DNA from: Cricetibacter osteomyelitidis
GTDB taxonomy: Bacteria; Pseudomonadota; Gammaproteobacteria; Enterobacterales; Pasteurellaceae
Reading direction: 5' to 3'
DNA: 64,000 nucleotides
NCBI RefSeq assembly: GCF_004340985.1
Contig: NZ_SLYB01000008.1
Span: 1 to 64,000, forward strand
The notes beneath the pieces are model-generated. The model saw only the letters and a list, made by a program, of their open reading frames with translations. It made no database searches and was not told the origin of the DNA. Numbering within the stretch: the first letter of the stretch is position 1; every line of letters starts with the position of its first letter. The position numbers and the translations under genes are program-made. Of this stretch, positions 7,545-17,537 are shown one piece after another.

Positions 7545-9806
7545 TTAGGCTTTCACTGCCGCTACTGCAATCATGTTAATGATACGACGCACAGACGCCA
7601 CCGGAGTCAACACGTGAGCCGGTTTATCCACACCCATTAAGATCGGACCGATCGTAATCGGCGTTTCAACACCTTGCAACAAGTTCAAGCTGATACGGGC
7701 CACTTCCATATTCGGCATAATCAACAAGTTTGCCGCACCTTTTAACGGGCTATCCGGCATCATTTGTTTACGGTTTTCTTCCGATAACGCCACATCTGCG
7801 TGCATTTCGCCGTCGATAATCAAATCCGGCGCTTTGGCTTTCACAAGCGCTAAAACTTTACGCATTTTCACCGCACTTTCATCTTCCCAAGTGCCGTAAT
7901 TGGAATGAGAAATCAACGCCACTTGCGCTTCGATACCGAAACGACGCACTTCTTCTGCCGCGGATAAAGTAATATCTGCCAATTCTTCCGCTGTCGGATT
8001 CAAGTTCACAAAGGTATCGGCAATAAACAAGTTGCCTTGTTTTAATACTAGGCCGTTTACCGTTGCTAAAGTGGAATGACCGGCTTTTGCACCAATTACT
8101 TTGCGGATCACTTTTAAATGCGAACCGTAAGTGCCCATTAAACCGCACAACATCGCATCCACTTTTCCTAAACGCAGTAATGTTGCTCCGATAACTGTCG
8201 GATTAGTACGCATATCACGTTGAGCAGACACCGGGGTTACGCCGTTGCGTTTGCCGAGCTTGTAATATTCTTCCCAACATTCCTGATGAAACTCATTGTG
8301 TTCTACATCAATAATTTCATAATCCGTGCCGGCTTTAATTTGCAAGCCGAGTGATTTTGCCCGTTGCTCGATAACCGCCGGACGGCCGATCAATACCGGT
8401 TTGGCAATACCTAAAGACACCACTTCTTGTACCGCGTGCAATACGCGTGGCTCTTCACCGTCGGTTAATAACACACGTTTTGGATTTTCTTTCGCCTGTT
8501 CAAAGACAGGTTTCATAAACAAACTGGTTTTGTACACAAATTGAGAAAGCTGTTCGATATAAGCATTAAAATCCAAAATCGGACGTTGTGCCACACCAGA
8601 GTCCATTGCCGCTTTCGCCACTGCCGGTGCAATACGTACGATCAGACGCGGGTCGAACGGTTTTGGAATCACATAATCCGGACCAAAAGTCACTTCTGTA
8701 TCGCCATAAGCAGAGGACACCACATCACTTTGTTCCGCAAGAGCCAGATCCGCAATAGCACGCACAGCCGCCATTTTCATTTCTTCATTAATCGTGGTTG
8801 CCCCCACATCTAAAGCACCGCGGAAAATGAACGGAAAGCAAAGCACGTTGTTTACTTGATTCGGATAATCGGAACGACCTGTACACACGATGGCATCCGG
8901 ACGTACGGCTTTCGCTTCCGGTGGGGTGATTTCAGGATTTGGATTGGCTAAGGCTAAAATCAACGGACTTGGCCCCATGGTACGCACCATATCTTGCGTT
9001 AAGGCACCCGCCGCAGAACAGCCTAAGAAAATATCTGCTCCCTCGATAGCATCGGCTAATTTACGTTGACCGTTGTCATCGATGGCATATAATTTTTTGG
9101 TTTCGTCCATACGATTATCACGATTTTTATAAATCACACCTTTCGAGTCACAAACGGTGATATTTTCCCGTTTCATTCCCAAGCTAACCAATAAATTCAA
9201 GCAAGCAATCGCCGCAGCTCCCGCACCGGAGGCGACTAAACGTACGTTTTCAATCTGTTTGCCCACAATGCGTAAACCATTTAACACCGCCGCCGCACTA
9301 ATAATCGCCGTGCCGTGTTGGTCATCGTGGAACACAGGAATATTCATGCGTTCGCGTAGTTTTTGTTCAATATAGAAACATTCCGGTGCTTTAATATCTT
9401 CAAGGTTGATACCGCCGAAAGTCGGTTCAAGTGCGGCGACAATTTCCACAAACTTTTCAGGATCCAATTCGTTTACTTCAATATCAAAAACGTCAACACC
9501 TGCGAATTTTTTGAATAACACCCCTTTTCCTTCCATTACCGGTTTACCCGCTAATGCACCGATGTTACCCAGACCCAATACCGCAGTGCCGTTTGAGATC
9601 ACGGCAACCAAGTTTCCGCGTGCGGTATATTTATAAGAATCTTGCGGATTGGTTTGAATGGCTAAACAAGGCTCGGCTACGCCGGGAGAGTAAGCTAGAG
9701 CAAGATCACGTTGAGTGGCTAATGATTTGGTTGGTGTTACTTCGATTTTACCCGGTTTTGGAAATTCATGAAAATCCAAAGCGGCTTGATGCAATTTATC
9801 GTCCAT
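7545..9806 (-). CDS. maeB: NADP-dependent malic enzyme with phosphotransacetylase-like domain
   Basis: A 753-residue MaeB-type malic enzyme that decarboxylates malate oxidatively to pyruvate, producing NADPH for biosynthesis. The malic domain (about 1-160) has [20 protein letters not shown] and the metal site region [12 protein letters not shown]; the nucleotide-binding domain follows [10 protein letters not shown] with [15 protein letters not shown]. From about residue 425 a phosphate acetyl/butyryl transferase-like domain ([33 protein letters not shown]-type end) extends to the C-terminus; in this family that part is regulatory and responds to acetyl-CoA rather than being an active transferase. 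Length equals E. coli MaeB (759) within a few residues. Single gene transcribed toward sodA. Confidence 0.95.
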   Translation of the reverse strand: MDDKLHQAALDFHEFPKPGKIEVTPTKSLATQRDLALAYSPGVAEPCLAIQTNPQDSYKYTARGNLVAVISNGTAVLGLGNIGALAGKPVMEGKGVLFKKFAGVDVFDIEVNELDPEKFVEIVAALEPTFGGINLEDIKAPECFYIEQKLRERMNIPVFHDDQHGTAIISAAAVLNGLRIVGKQIENVRLVASGAGAAAIACLNLLVSLGMKRENITVCDSKGVIYKNRDNRMDETKKLYAIDDNGQRKLADAIEGADIFLGCSAAGALTQDMVRTMGPSPLILALANPNPEITPPEAKAVRPDAIVCTGRSDYPNQVNNVLCFPFIFRGALDVGATTINEEMKMAAVRAIADLALAEQSDVVSSAYGDTEVTFGPDYVIPKPFDPRLIVRIAPAVAKAAMDSGVAQRPILDFNAYIEQLSQFVYKTSLFMKPVFEQAKENPKRVLLTDGEEPRVLHAVQEVVSLGIAKPVLIGRPAVIEQRAKSLGLQIKAGTDYEIIDVEHNEFHQECWEEYYKLGKRNGVTPVSAQRDMRTNPTVIGATLLRLGKVDAMLCGLMGTYGSHLKVIRKVIGAKAGHSTLATVNGLVLKQGNLFIADTFVNLNPTAEELADITLSAAEEVRRFGIEAQVALISHSNYGTWEDESAVKMRKVLALVKAKAPDLIIDGEMHADVALSEENRKQMMPDSPLKGAANLLIMPNMEVARISLNLLQGVETPITIGPILMGVDKPAHVLTPVASVRRIINMIAVAAVKA

Positions 9807-9925
9807 AAAGAAATCCTCTTTATTTTTGTTAGTGAATGAGCTTTAAATTGAATTACAATATTGCGAATTTACGATAAAATCAACAATCAATTAGAATTAT
9901 TTTTCAGAACATTTAAAAATTGATT

Positions 9926-10618
9926 ATGCGATTAGACAAATTTTTAGCGGAAAGCACCGGTTTAACCCGCTCGCAAGCAACAAAATTATTACGCCAAAGT
10001 GCGGTAACAATTAACGGAAAAATTGAAAAATCCGGTGCAGTGAAAATTACCCCCAATGATGAAATTTATTGCGACAATGAGCGGTTAAGCTGGTTGAGCG
10101 AAGGGCAGTATATCATGCTGAACAAACCGCAAGGCTATGTTTGTTCTAATGATGACAGCGATTATCCGACGATTTATCAATTCTTTGATTATCCGTTGTC
10201 CGGCAGATTGCACAGTGCGGGAAGATTGGATGTGGACACTACAGGACTCGTATTATTAACCGATGACGGACAGTGGTCGCATCGTGTCACTTCGCCAAAG
10301 CATCATTGCGAGAAAACCTATTTGGTAACCTTAGCCGATCCGGTGGAAGCAAATTACCAAAGTGCGGTGGAAAACGGCATTTTATTGCGGGGTGAAAAAC
10401 TCCCGACTAAGCCCGCTACAATGGAAATATTGGACGATTATAATGTCAATCTCACCATCAGCGAGGGGCGTTATCATCAGGTGAAACGGATGTTTGCAGC
10501 GTTGGGGAATAAAGTCGTTGCATTGCATCGCTGGAAAATCGGCGATATTGTACTGGACGAAAACTTGGCTGAAGGTGAATATCGTAATTTAACTGCGGAT
10601 GAAATCGCTCAGTTTTAA
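9926..10618 (+). CDS. rsuA: 16S rRNA pseudouridine(516) synthase
   Basis: A 230-residue RsuA-family synthase that isomerises U516 in 16S rRNA. An S4 RNA-binding domain covers about residues 1-60 (MRLDKFLAESTGLTRSQA), followed by the catalytic domain with the signature GRLDVDTTGLVLLT and catalytic D102, the same number as in E. coli. The CEKTYLVTL and GRYHQVKRMFAALGN motifs are also present. I prefer the ATG at 9926 over the TTG six bases upstream because the family starts MRLDKF. The next gene starts 10 bases past its stop and probably shares the transcript. Confidence 0.92.
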   Translation: MRLDKFLAESTGLTRSQATKLLRQSAVTINGKIEKSGAVKITPNDEIYCDNERLSWLSEGQYIMLNKPQGYVCSNDDSDYPTIYQFFDYPLSGRLHSAGRLDVDTTGLVLLTDDGQWSHRVTSPKHHCEKTYLVTLADPVEANYQSAVENGILLRGEKLPTKPATMEILDDYNVNLTISEGRYHQVKRMFAALGNKVVALHRWKIGDIVLDENLAEGEYRNLTADEIAQF

Positions 10619-10628
10619 GGAAAAAGAA

Positions 10629-10859
10629 ATGGCAATGAATAAATGTCCCGAATGTAATAAAAAAGTGAGCGAAAGTGCCGTACAATGTCCGAATTGCGGG
10701 TTTTCTTTTGATGAAAAAACAGCAGAAAAATACAGACGAGCCATAGAAAACCGACGAATCCGCAATCAGGAAATCAATCGTAAAAGTGCTAAATTGCAAC
10801 TTATTTGGTTTGTCATTTTTGCTGTGATTATCAGTGCAGTAATGATTTGGAACAGTTAA
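10629..10859 (+). CDS. Small zinc-ribbon protein with a C-terminal membrane helix
   Basis: A 76-residue protein with a two-Cys-pair zinc ribbon (C6-x2-C9 and C20-x2-C23, CPECNKKVSESAVQCPNCGF), a basic charged linker (about 28-54) and one predicted membrane helix near the C-terminus (about 56-73). It would sit with the ribbon in the cytoplasm, tail-anchored in the inner membrane. Its role is unknown; similar short zinc-ribbon membrane proteins are common and uncharacterised. The start is set by AAGGA at 10617-10621, seven bases from the ATG, overlapping the rsuA stop codon, so translation is probably coupled. A terminator follows directly. Confidence 0.75.
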   Translation: MAMNKCPECNKKVSESAVQCPNCGFSFDEKTAEKYRRAIENRRIRNQEINRKSAKLQLIWFVIFAVIISAVMIWNS

Positions 10860-10872
10860 AAAAAGACGATAA

Positions 10873-10899
10873 AAAAACCTAGGGTAACCCTAGGTTTTT
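10873..10899. terminator. Bidirectional intrinsic terminator
   Basis: Arms 10873-10884 and 10888-10899 (AAAAACCTAGGG and complement) form a 12-bp stem with a 3-base loop, flanked by A and T tracts, between two convergent genes. Confidence 0.85.
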
Positions 10900-10905
10900 A
10901 TATTT

Positions 10906-11403
<498 letters not shown>

Positions 11404-11422
11404 TTACATTGGTTATCAAGTC

Positions 11423-13426
11423 TTATTGTTCCGTCGGCATTTCGGAAGGTTGAACCGCCGGCTCGGATTCGGTAGGTTGTGGTTGTTCGATTTCATTAGG
11501 ATCTTTACCGTTTATCAGTATCTTGCCGCCCTGCATTGTTATATGTAAACGATAATTTTCATCTTTCAATGCAAAGCCATCATTACGTTTTAATCCTTTT
11601 AACCATAACCAAAAATTTGAGGTCGTTTCTACTTCACTATCTTCAGCATCATTCGCCACTAATTTAGCCGGAATAGCCACTGAAAAATCGAATTCTTTCG
11701 CCTCCCATTTAGCGGCTAACATATCTTTCACATTTTTTTCCACCATAGGCAGCTTACCGCTGAATGTTGCATTAATCTTGCTTGCGCGCGAGGCTTTCGG
11801 GTACGTATCAATTTCGCTGCTGATTGTGGAATTATTGATTGTAAATATCAGGGCAGCCAAATTGTCATTCAACCATTTTTGTGCGGTTTTCGCTGATAAG
11901 TTATGTCCACATAAAGTCGCATAAGCACTTTGCGTGCATAAATATAAAATTTGTAACGACAAAGAAGGTTCCGCTTCCAACGGTAGCGTTAATGCAAGCT
12001 CATTAAATGCCACGTTTTCTTTACTCAATGCAACTTGAGCTGCATTGAGTGCAATATTATTGTAAATTTTATTCTCTTGCGATAAATTTTCAAAAATCGT
12101 TACTTGCAAATCTTTTACTAGAATATCGGAAAGTTCCAATTGTGCGACACTAAACTTACTGTCTGTTGTCGGTTTATAATTTTTTGCAAAGGCTTCAAAC
12201 GCTTTAATAAATTTGACATTATCTTTATCTTTTTCCGGAGAAGTTAAGGTGTCTGCAAACTGTTCAGGAAAATAATCCTGAATTAAGACCGCACTTTCCG
12301 CCAAATTAAGCTGTTCGGATTTACTGTTAAGTGCCAACTTTTGTAATTGCAGCAATGTCTCGTCGCCTTTATTCGCAACCGCCGAGCTAACATTTGCGGA
12401 AAACTCAACATTCGCTGATTGTGCATTCTCTTGAGAAAAATTCACTGCGAAATCACTGCTGCCGACATTCAGCCGATTGGTATCGCGTTGCACGGACAAG
12501 GCTTCAAATTTGGTTGTAAACTGCCATTTTTTGTTGTCCAACAAATAATCCAATCCGGCGGTCAATGCTTTTTTAAAGCTAGGGGTTTCTTGATTTAATT
12601 TGATTAATTCATCATGAAAAGTCACATCGCGTGAAATGCCTTGCTGCTGTGAATTAATGGCAAAGTTATCAATATTAATTTCTTTGTTATCTGCCAAAAC
12701 GTTAATTTTTTCACTTTTGACGAATACGTTCAGATCATATTCGTTATCATTAAAACTTTTTTCTAATTGATAATTTAATTTATTAATTTTGTAATGATTA
12801 TTTTCACCGTCTTTAATATCCACGGAAGCCGCATTCATATCGGCTTTCACCAAATCATAGCTATGATTTCCGAGCGGCTGCAACGTGTAACGGCCTTTCA
12901 CATCATGAAACTTGGTCACCGCATCATAATTAAAACCGGAAAGTGCGGCCTCAATTTCAATAAAATGTGTTTTTGCGATAAAATTCAAATCGGTGGTTAA
13001 TGATTGAGTATTATTGGTAATATCGCGAAATTGCGTTTCCATGGTCGATTGCATGTAATCTCCTACCACGGAAAATTGGCTTTTAATCACATTCTGATCA
13101 ATCGTCACATTAAGTTTTTTATTCAAATCACGCACGACGGAAGCGGTCAACTCTGAACGGGCAACGGCGGCAAAAGGGAAAGAAGTCAAATGGGTGGAAA
13201 TGATCTCGGTTTTATTATTTTCATCGGTACCAAGACTAAAAACCAAATCGCGAGTAAATAAGTCTTTATCTACTTGTTCTACATAAATAGCAAAATCATC
13301 AGTAAAATGATAAGGAAACTGTGCTAAAGTTTGATCAATTTTATGATTAGTATAAAATTGTGCTCCAGTGGCTAACACTAACGTGATCACCGATAAATTT
13401 GTCATTATTTTTGCTTTTCTATTCAT
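11423..13426 (-). CDS. Large envelope protein, YdgA/DUF945-like
   Basis: A 667-residue protein with a single N-terminal membrane segment (about 9-25, signal anchor) and a long beta-rich periplasmic part of repeated strand-like segments, ending in an acidic, Pro/Glu-rich tail (QPTESEPAVQPSEMPTEQ). The overall build, an N-terminal anchor followed by FxL...Y/F-rich beta repeats and an LxMQGGKILINGK segment near the end, resembles YdgA (DUF945) proteins of gamma-proteobacteria, which are about 500 residues and of unknown function. I infer an inner-membrane-anchored periplasmic protein; no catalytic motif is visible. It is a single gene, with yhcH-family gene downstream on the same strand 44 bases away. 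Confidence 0.65.
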   Translation of the reverse strand: MNRKAKIMTNLSVITLVLATGAQFYTNHKIDQTLAQFPYHFTDDFAIYVEQVDKDLFTRDLVFSLGTDENNKTEIISTHLTSFPFAAVARSELTASVVRDLNKKLNVTIDQNVIKSQFSVVGDYMQSTMETQFRDITNNTQSLTTDLNFIAKTHFIEIEAALSGFNYDAVTKFHDVKGRYTLQPLGNHSYDLVKADMNAASVDIKDGENNHYKINKLNYQLEKSFNDNEYDLNVFVKSEKINVLADNKEINIDNFAINSQQQGISRDVTFHDELIKLNQETPSFKKALTAGLDYLLDNKKWQFTTKFEALSVQRDTNRLNVGSSDFAVNFSQENAQSANVEFSANVSSAVANKGDETLLQLQKLALNSKSEQLNLAESAVLIQDYFPEQFADTLTSPEKDKDNVKFIKAFEAFAKNYKPTTDSKFSVAQLELSDILVKDLQVTIFENLSQENKIYNNIALNAAQVALSKENVAFNELALTLPLEAEPSLSLQILYLCTQSAYATLCGHNLSAKTAQKWLNDNLAALIFTINNSTISSEIDTYPKASRASKINATFSGKLPMVEKNVKDMLAAKWEAKEFDFSVAIPAKLVANDAEDSEVETTSNFWLWLKGLKRNDGFALKDENYRLHITMQGGKILINGKDPNEIEQPQPTESEPAVQPSEMPTEQ

Positions 13427-13673
13427 AGAGTTAATATCTCTTGACGAATTTTATTGTTAGTTGTCAGAAAGTATAACGAATATCCGATTTATGATCTAAT
13501 GGTTTTTAGAACTAGTAGCCTAATTATTGAATTTCAGTTACACTTTTTACCCTTAAAAGTAAATTTTTGCTCGTCCATTGGGACATTTATTGTTCTCCAA
13601 TAGAAAGATGAATAAAATCAAAAAAGTGAGTAACAAATACCGACCTTACACATAAAAACCGGTGAAATAATAT

Positions 13674-14567
13674 ATGAATGATTCCGCACTGATTGACCAA
13701 TTTTTAATGGAATTATGGATTGAAAAAGGCTTATCGGAGAATACCATTGCCTCTTATCGTTTGGATTTGACCGCATTGAGCCAGTGGTTGAACGAACAAC
13801 CAAACGATTTGTTAAATTGTGACAGTATTGATCTGCAAAGTTTCCTTGGCGAACGCTTGGCGAAAGGTTATAAAGCCACCAGCTCCGCCCGAATGTTAAG
13901 TGCGGTACGAAAATTATTTCAATATTTATATCGGGAAAAATACCGAGCGGATGATCCCAGTGCGGTATTGACTTCGCCAAAGCTGCCAAGCCGCTTGCCC
14001 AAATATTTAACCGAACAGCAAGTCAGTGATTTATTAAACACGCCAAGCACGGATATCGCTTTGGAATTACGCGATAAAGCAATGCTGGAACTGCTTTATG
14101 CCACAGGGTTGCGGGTAACCGAGCTCGTTTCGCTGACGATGGATAATATCAGCTTGAATCAAGGCATTGTCAGAGTGATCGGCAAAGGCAACAAAGAACG
14201 CCTAGTGCCTATGGGTGAAGAAGCAGTTTATTGGATCAACGAATTTGTGTCCTACGGACGTAGCGAATTATTAAACGGACAAAGTTCCGATGTGTTATTT
14301 CCAAGCCGTCGTGCGATGCAAATGACCCGCCAAACGTTTTGGCACAGAATTAAGCATTACGCTATCTTGGCAGAAATCGATACCAACAGCCTATCACCCC
14401 ACGTGCTACGCCATGCTTTTGCAACACATTTAGTCAATCACGGTGCCGATTTGCGTGTGGTGCAAATGCTGCTTGGCCACAGTGATCTTTCCACTACTCA
14501 AATTTATACTCATGTAGCCAAAGAACGCTTAAAACGACTACACGAACGATTCCACCCAAGAGGGTAA
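13674..14567 (+). CDS. xerD: Tyrosine recombinase XerD
   Basis: A 297-residue tyrosine recombinase that with XerC resolves chromosome dimers at dif under FtsK control. The SAM-like DNA-binding domain (1-100) begins with IDQFLMELWIEKGLSENT; the catalytic domain carries R147 (ATGLRVTEL), K171 (GKGNKERLVP), H243 and R246 (SPHVLRHAFATHL), H269 (LLGHSDLSTTQIYTH) and the nucleophile Y278. Each number is one less than in E. coli XerD, and the length is typical. XerD rather than XerC is favoured by the ending LHERFHPRG. The SGNH gene downstream starts 24 bases later. Confidence 0.95.
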   Translation: MNDSALIDQFLMELWIEKGLSENTIASYRLDLTALSQWLNEQPNDLLNCDSIDLQSFLGERLAKGYKATSSARMLSAVRKLFQYLYREKYRADDPSAVLTSPKLPSRLPKYLTEQQVSDLLNTPSTDIALELRDKAMLELLYATGLRVTELVSLTMDNISLNQGIVRVIGKGNKERLVPMGEEAVYWINEFVSYGRSELLNGQSSDVLFPSRRAMQMTRQTFWHRIKHYAILAEIDTNSLSPHVLRHAFATHLVNHGADLRVVQMLLGHSDLSTTQIYTHVAKERLKRLHERFHPRG

Positions 14568-14590
14568 AAATAACATTAAGGAATAATCTC

Positions 14591-15184
14591 ATGATTACAA
14601 ACGAAGAAATTCTACAAAATTTTACATCGCGTAAAACTGAATTAGCCCAATCGGCAGAAATTACACTGCTCGGCCATTCTCTATTCGATTTTTGGCGACA
14701 AGATAAGAATTACCCTGCAATGCTAAACGGCAAAAGCTTTAACAACTGGGGATTTGCCGGTATTACCGCCAAACAATATATTGAAGTAATCCTAAATGCC
14801 AACATGATCAAACAGTTAGGAAAAGACGTTTTCATTTTTCTCGGTGTTAATGACATCGTCAAAGAACCTGATTACAGCCCGCAAAAATTAGTCGAATGGT
14901 TAAATGAAATCTTAACAAAATTACAAAAAATTGCACCGCACTCTCGTTATTATTTACTGGAAGCGACGCCCGTGCGGGATCGTGATACGCTGGAAAACGA
15001 ACCTATTATTGAACAAAATAATTACATTCGCTCACACTTGCCAAAAGGCATAACATTCATTCCGACTTGGCAAAATTTTATTGATAATTCCGGAAAATTA
15101 GACCGCACTTTAACCACAGACGGGTTGCATTTTAGTGAGGCGGGATATCAGGTATTGAAAAAAATTTTGCTTCAATATCTTTAA
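14591..15184 (+). CDS. SGNH/GDSL-type hydrolase, free-standing paralogue of the NeuA C-terminal domain
   Basis: A 197-residue SGNH-fold esterase or acetyltransferase-like protein with nucleophile S30 in LGHSLFDFW (block I), G in NWGFAGITAKQY (block II), GVND at 85-88 (block III) and D177-x2-H180 in DGLHFSEAGY (block V). Its closest visible relative in the window is residues 255-420 of NeuA (28462-29724): both share GHSxxDxW, GI(S/T)xxQYIEx(L/I)L, NDIVK and DGLHxxxxGY in the same order. In E. coli K1 the C-terminal SGNH domain of NeuA removes O-acetyl groups from sialic acid, so a sugar O-acetylesterase role is a reasonable inference. No signal peptide, so cytoplasmic. AAGGAA precedes the ATG, and a convergent terminator follows. 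Confidence 0.8.
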   Translation: MITNEEILQNFTSRKTELAQSAEITLLGHSLFDFWRQDKNYPAMLNGKSFNNWGFAGITAKQYIEVILNANMIKQLGKDVFIFLGVNDIVKEPDYSPQKLVEWLNEILTKLQKIAPHSRYYLLEATPVRDRDTLENEPIIEQNNYIRSHLPKGITFIPTWQNFIDNSGKLDRTLTTDGLHFSEAGYQVLKKILLQYL

Positions 15185-15190
15185 AAAAGC

Positions 15191-15220
15191 AAACGGGCAG
15201 CCAATAACCGCTACCCGTTT
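15191..15220. terminator. Convergent terminator between the SGNH gene and rmlC
   Basis: Arms 15191-15201 (AAACGGGCAGC) and 15210-15220 pair with a single mismatch, followed by a T tract. It marks the end of the long polysaccharide operon on the minus strand. Confidence 0.7.
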
Positions 15221-15224
15221 TTTA

Positions 15225-15767
15225 TCAATCAAAAACGACGGCTTCCGCTAAAACCTTACCCGCCAAATCTTTAGCCGATAAGCCCGGTTCCCCTTGCAAC
15301 GGCCATTCAATGCCGACAGTAGGATCATTCCAAATTAAAGAATGTTCCGCTTTAGGATTATAGTAATCCGTACATTTATATGTGAATTCCGCCGTATCAG
15401 TTAACACATAAAAACCGTGTGCAAATCCTTCCGGCACCCATAGTTGACGTTTATTTTCAGCGGACAAAAGCTCGCCGACCCATTGACCAAAAGTCGGAGA
15501 ATTTTTCCGCATATCCACAGCCACATCAAACACCGCACCTTGTACTACCCGCACTAATTTACCCTGTGTATTTTCTGTTTGATAGTGCAAACCGCGTAAT
15601 ACGCCTTTTGTGGATTTAGAATGATTTTCCTGTACAAATTCACGTTCTGCTACATTTTCTCTAAACCAATTATCACGAAAGGTTTCCATAAAAAATCCGC
15701 GATCATCACCAAATACCATTGGTTCTAATAGTTTTACAGCAGGGATTTTTGTATCGATAATTTTCAT
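15225..15767 (-). CDS. rfbC: dTDP-4-dehydrorhamnose 3,5-epimerase
   Basis: A 180-residue RmlC cupin that epimerises C3 and C5 of dTDP-4-keto-6-deoxyglucose, the third step to dTDP-L-rhamnose. Diagnostic segments are PMVFGDDRGFFMETFR, the catalytic-loop QENHSKSTKGVLRGLHYQ (His/Lys/His pair), VQGAVFDVAVDMRKNSPTFGQW and VPEGFAHGFYVL. Full length for the family. It is the last gene of the operon, 16 bases after rfbD. Confidence 0.95.
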   Translation of the reverse strand: MKIIDTKIPAVKLLEPMVFGDDRGFFMETFRDNWFRENVAEREFVQENHSKSTKGVLRGLHYQTENTQGKLVRVVQGAVFDVAVDMRKNSPTFGQWVGELLSAENKRQLWVPEGFAHGFYVLTDTAEFTYKCTDYYNPKAEHSLIWNDPTVGIEWPLQGEPGLSAKDLAGKVLAEAVVFD

Positions 15768-15783
15768 TTTTTATACCGCTCTT

Positions 15784-16659
15784 TTAACTATACGCTTTAA
15801 TATTTTTCAACGCCTTTTGCCAATCACTCGCTTTAATGCCAAAAGTGCGGTCAATTTTATCCAAATTTAAACGTGAATTCGCCGGACGTTTGGCCGACGT
15901 CGGATAATCACGGCTGGCAATACAATTAAGTTGCGGAATTTTCGCAATCACACCTTGTGCTTCCGCTTCTGCAAAAATCGCTTTGGCAAATTCAAACCAG
16001 CTCACATAAGGCTGCCCGGTGTAGTGATAAATGCCATATTCCACGGGTTTACCCGTCACAATTTGGTTTGCAATATAAATCAATGTTGCCGCAATATCCC
16101 CTGCATAAGTTGGCCCACCGAATTGATCGCCGACAATGCCTAATGTGTCACGCACTTTAGCTAAACGCAGCATAGTTTTGACAAAATTATTACCATGCTC
16201 GCCGAATACCCAAGCAGTACGCAAAACAATAGATTTAGGATTAGCCTGCTGCACCGCTATTTCGCCCGCCAATTTTGTACGACCGTACACGCCTTGCGGA
16301 TCAACCGAATCACTTTCTTTATATTCTCCCACACCTTGACCGTCAAACACATAATCCGTGGAAATATGTAAAATCGCCGCACCGACTAAATCGGCTGCTT
16401 CGGCTAAATACTTCGCACCGTTAACATTAACGGCTTCGGCCATTTGCACTTCGCTTTCCGCTCGATCCACTGCCGTATATGCTGCCGCATTAATAATCAC
16501 ATCCGGCTGGAAAGCATTAACGGCTTTGATAACTGCAGGACGATTTGTGATATCCAATTGCTCACTGCTTACGGCTAAAATCTCGGCTTTACCGGCAAGC
16601 TGTTCGACTAAACTCGTCCCCACTTGCCCTCGGCTACCGGTAATTAAAATTTTTGCCAT
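15784..16659 (-). CDS. rfbD: dTDP-4-dehydrorhamnose reductase
   Basis: A 291-residue short-chain dehydrogenase (RmlD) that reduces the 4-keto group in the last step of dTDP-L-rhamnose synthesis. It shows the nucleotide-binding loop TGSRGQVGTSLV, the STDYVFDG segment, the catalytic Y-x3-K in YGRTKLAGE, and the C-terminal SRDYPTSAKRPANSRL characteristic of RmlD. Its ATG overlaps the rfbA stop by one base (TAATG), so translation is coupled. Confidence 0.95.
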   Translation of the reverse strand: MAKILITGSRGQVGTSLVEQLAGKAEILAVSSEQLDITNRPAVIKAVNAFQPDVIINAAAYTAVDRAESEVQMAEAVNVNGAKYLAEAADLVGAAILHISTDYVFDGQGVGEYKESDSVDPQGVYGRTKLAGEIAVQQANPKSIVLRTAWVFGEHGNNFVKTMLRLAKVRDTLGIVGDQFGGPTYAGDIAATLIYIANQIVTGKPVEYGIYHYTGQPYVSWFEFAKAIFAEAEAQGVIAKIPQLNCIASRDYPTSAKRPANSRLNLDKIDRTFGIKASDWQKALKNIKAYS

Positions 16660-17531
16660 TATTTTGCCCCTTCAACCAGACGAAGCAAATACTGACCATA
16701 TTCATTTTTGCTCAGCGATTTGGCCAATTTCACTACTCGTGCTTTGCTCAACCAACCGTTACGCCAAGCAATTTCTTCCAAGCAAGCGACTTGCAAACCT
16801 TGAATATTTTGGATGGTGCGAACAAACGCCGCCGCTTCATGCAAACTTTCATGGGTTCCCGTATCAAGCCATGCAAAACCACGACCTAATAATTGTACAT
16901 TCAACGAACCGTCTTTAAGATACATTTCATTTAATGCGGTAATTTCCAATTCGCCGCGGGCAGACGGTTTTACTTGTTTGGCAAATTCTACCACCCGATT
17001 ATCATAAAAATATAAACCGGTCACCGCCCAATCAGATTTTGGTTGTATCGGTTTTTCTTCAATAGAAAGTGCGGTGAAATTTTCATCAAATTCGACCACA
17101 CCAAAACGCTCGGGATCTTTGACTTGATAACCGAACACCGTCGCACCGGTTTGACGATTAACGGCATTTTTCAACATTTGAGTAAAGTGCTGACCATAAA
17201 ATAAATTATCACCCAATACCAAAGCACAACTTTCGCCATTAATAAATTCTTCACCGATTAAAAATGCCTGAGCCAAACCGTCCGGACTCGGTTGCACGGC
17301 ATAACTGAGTTGAATACCAAAATCCGAACCGTCTCCAAGCAAGCGTTTAAAGCTCTCGTTATCTTCCGGCGTAGTGATAATTAAAATTTCACAAATCCCC
17401 GCCAACATCAAGGTTGAAAGCGGATAATAAATCATCGGTTTATCGTAAACCGGTAGTAACTGCTTTGACACACCGCGGGTTATCGGATAAAGCCGTGTGC
17501 CAGAACCACCGGCGAGAATAATACCTTTCAT
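16659..17531 (-). CDS. rfbA: Glucose-1-phosphate thymidylyltransferase
   Basis: A 290-residue RmlA that joins dTTP and glucose-1-phosphate to dTDP-glucose, the entry step to dTDP-L-rhamnose. The N-terminal [19 protein letters not shown] signature, [26 protein letters not shown] and TGLYFYDN are all present. Its start lies seven bases past the stop of the Abi-like gene, and the AGGA that serves as its ribosome site is contained in that gene's last two codons; the Abi-like gene is thus built into the operon rather than loosely dropped in. Confidence 0.95.
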   Translation of the reverse strand: MKGIILAGGSGTRLYPITRGVSKQLLPVYDKPMIYYPLSTLMLAGICEILIITTPEDNESFKRLLGDGSDFGIQLSYAVQPSPDGLAQAFLIGEEFINGESCALVLGDNLFYGQHFTQMLKNAVNRQTGATVFGYQVKDPERFGVVEFDENFTALSIEEKPIQPKSDWAVTGLYFYDNRVVEFAKQVKPSARGELEITALNEMYLKDGSLNVQLLGRGFAWLDTGTHESLHEAAAFVRTIQNIQGLQVACLEEIAWRNGWLSKARVVKLAKSLSKNEYGQYLLRLVEGAK

Positions 17532-17537
17532 TATGTT

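Noticed and set aside
8326-9808. Several plus-strand frames inside maeB
   Set aside because: They mirror the codon structure of maeB and show no protein family features.
13427-13673. Hidden gene between the envelope protein and xerD
   Set aside because: No frame with a start, ribosome site and plausible coding pattern was found; treated as promoter space for the two divergent genes.
15784-16918. Plus-strand frames across rfbD and rfbA (one of 186 codons)
   Set aside because: Low-complexity antisense frames of two clear rml genes; no start signal and no known family.
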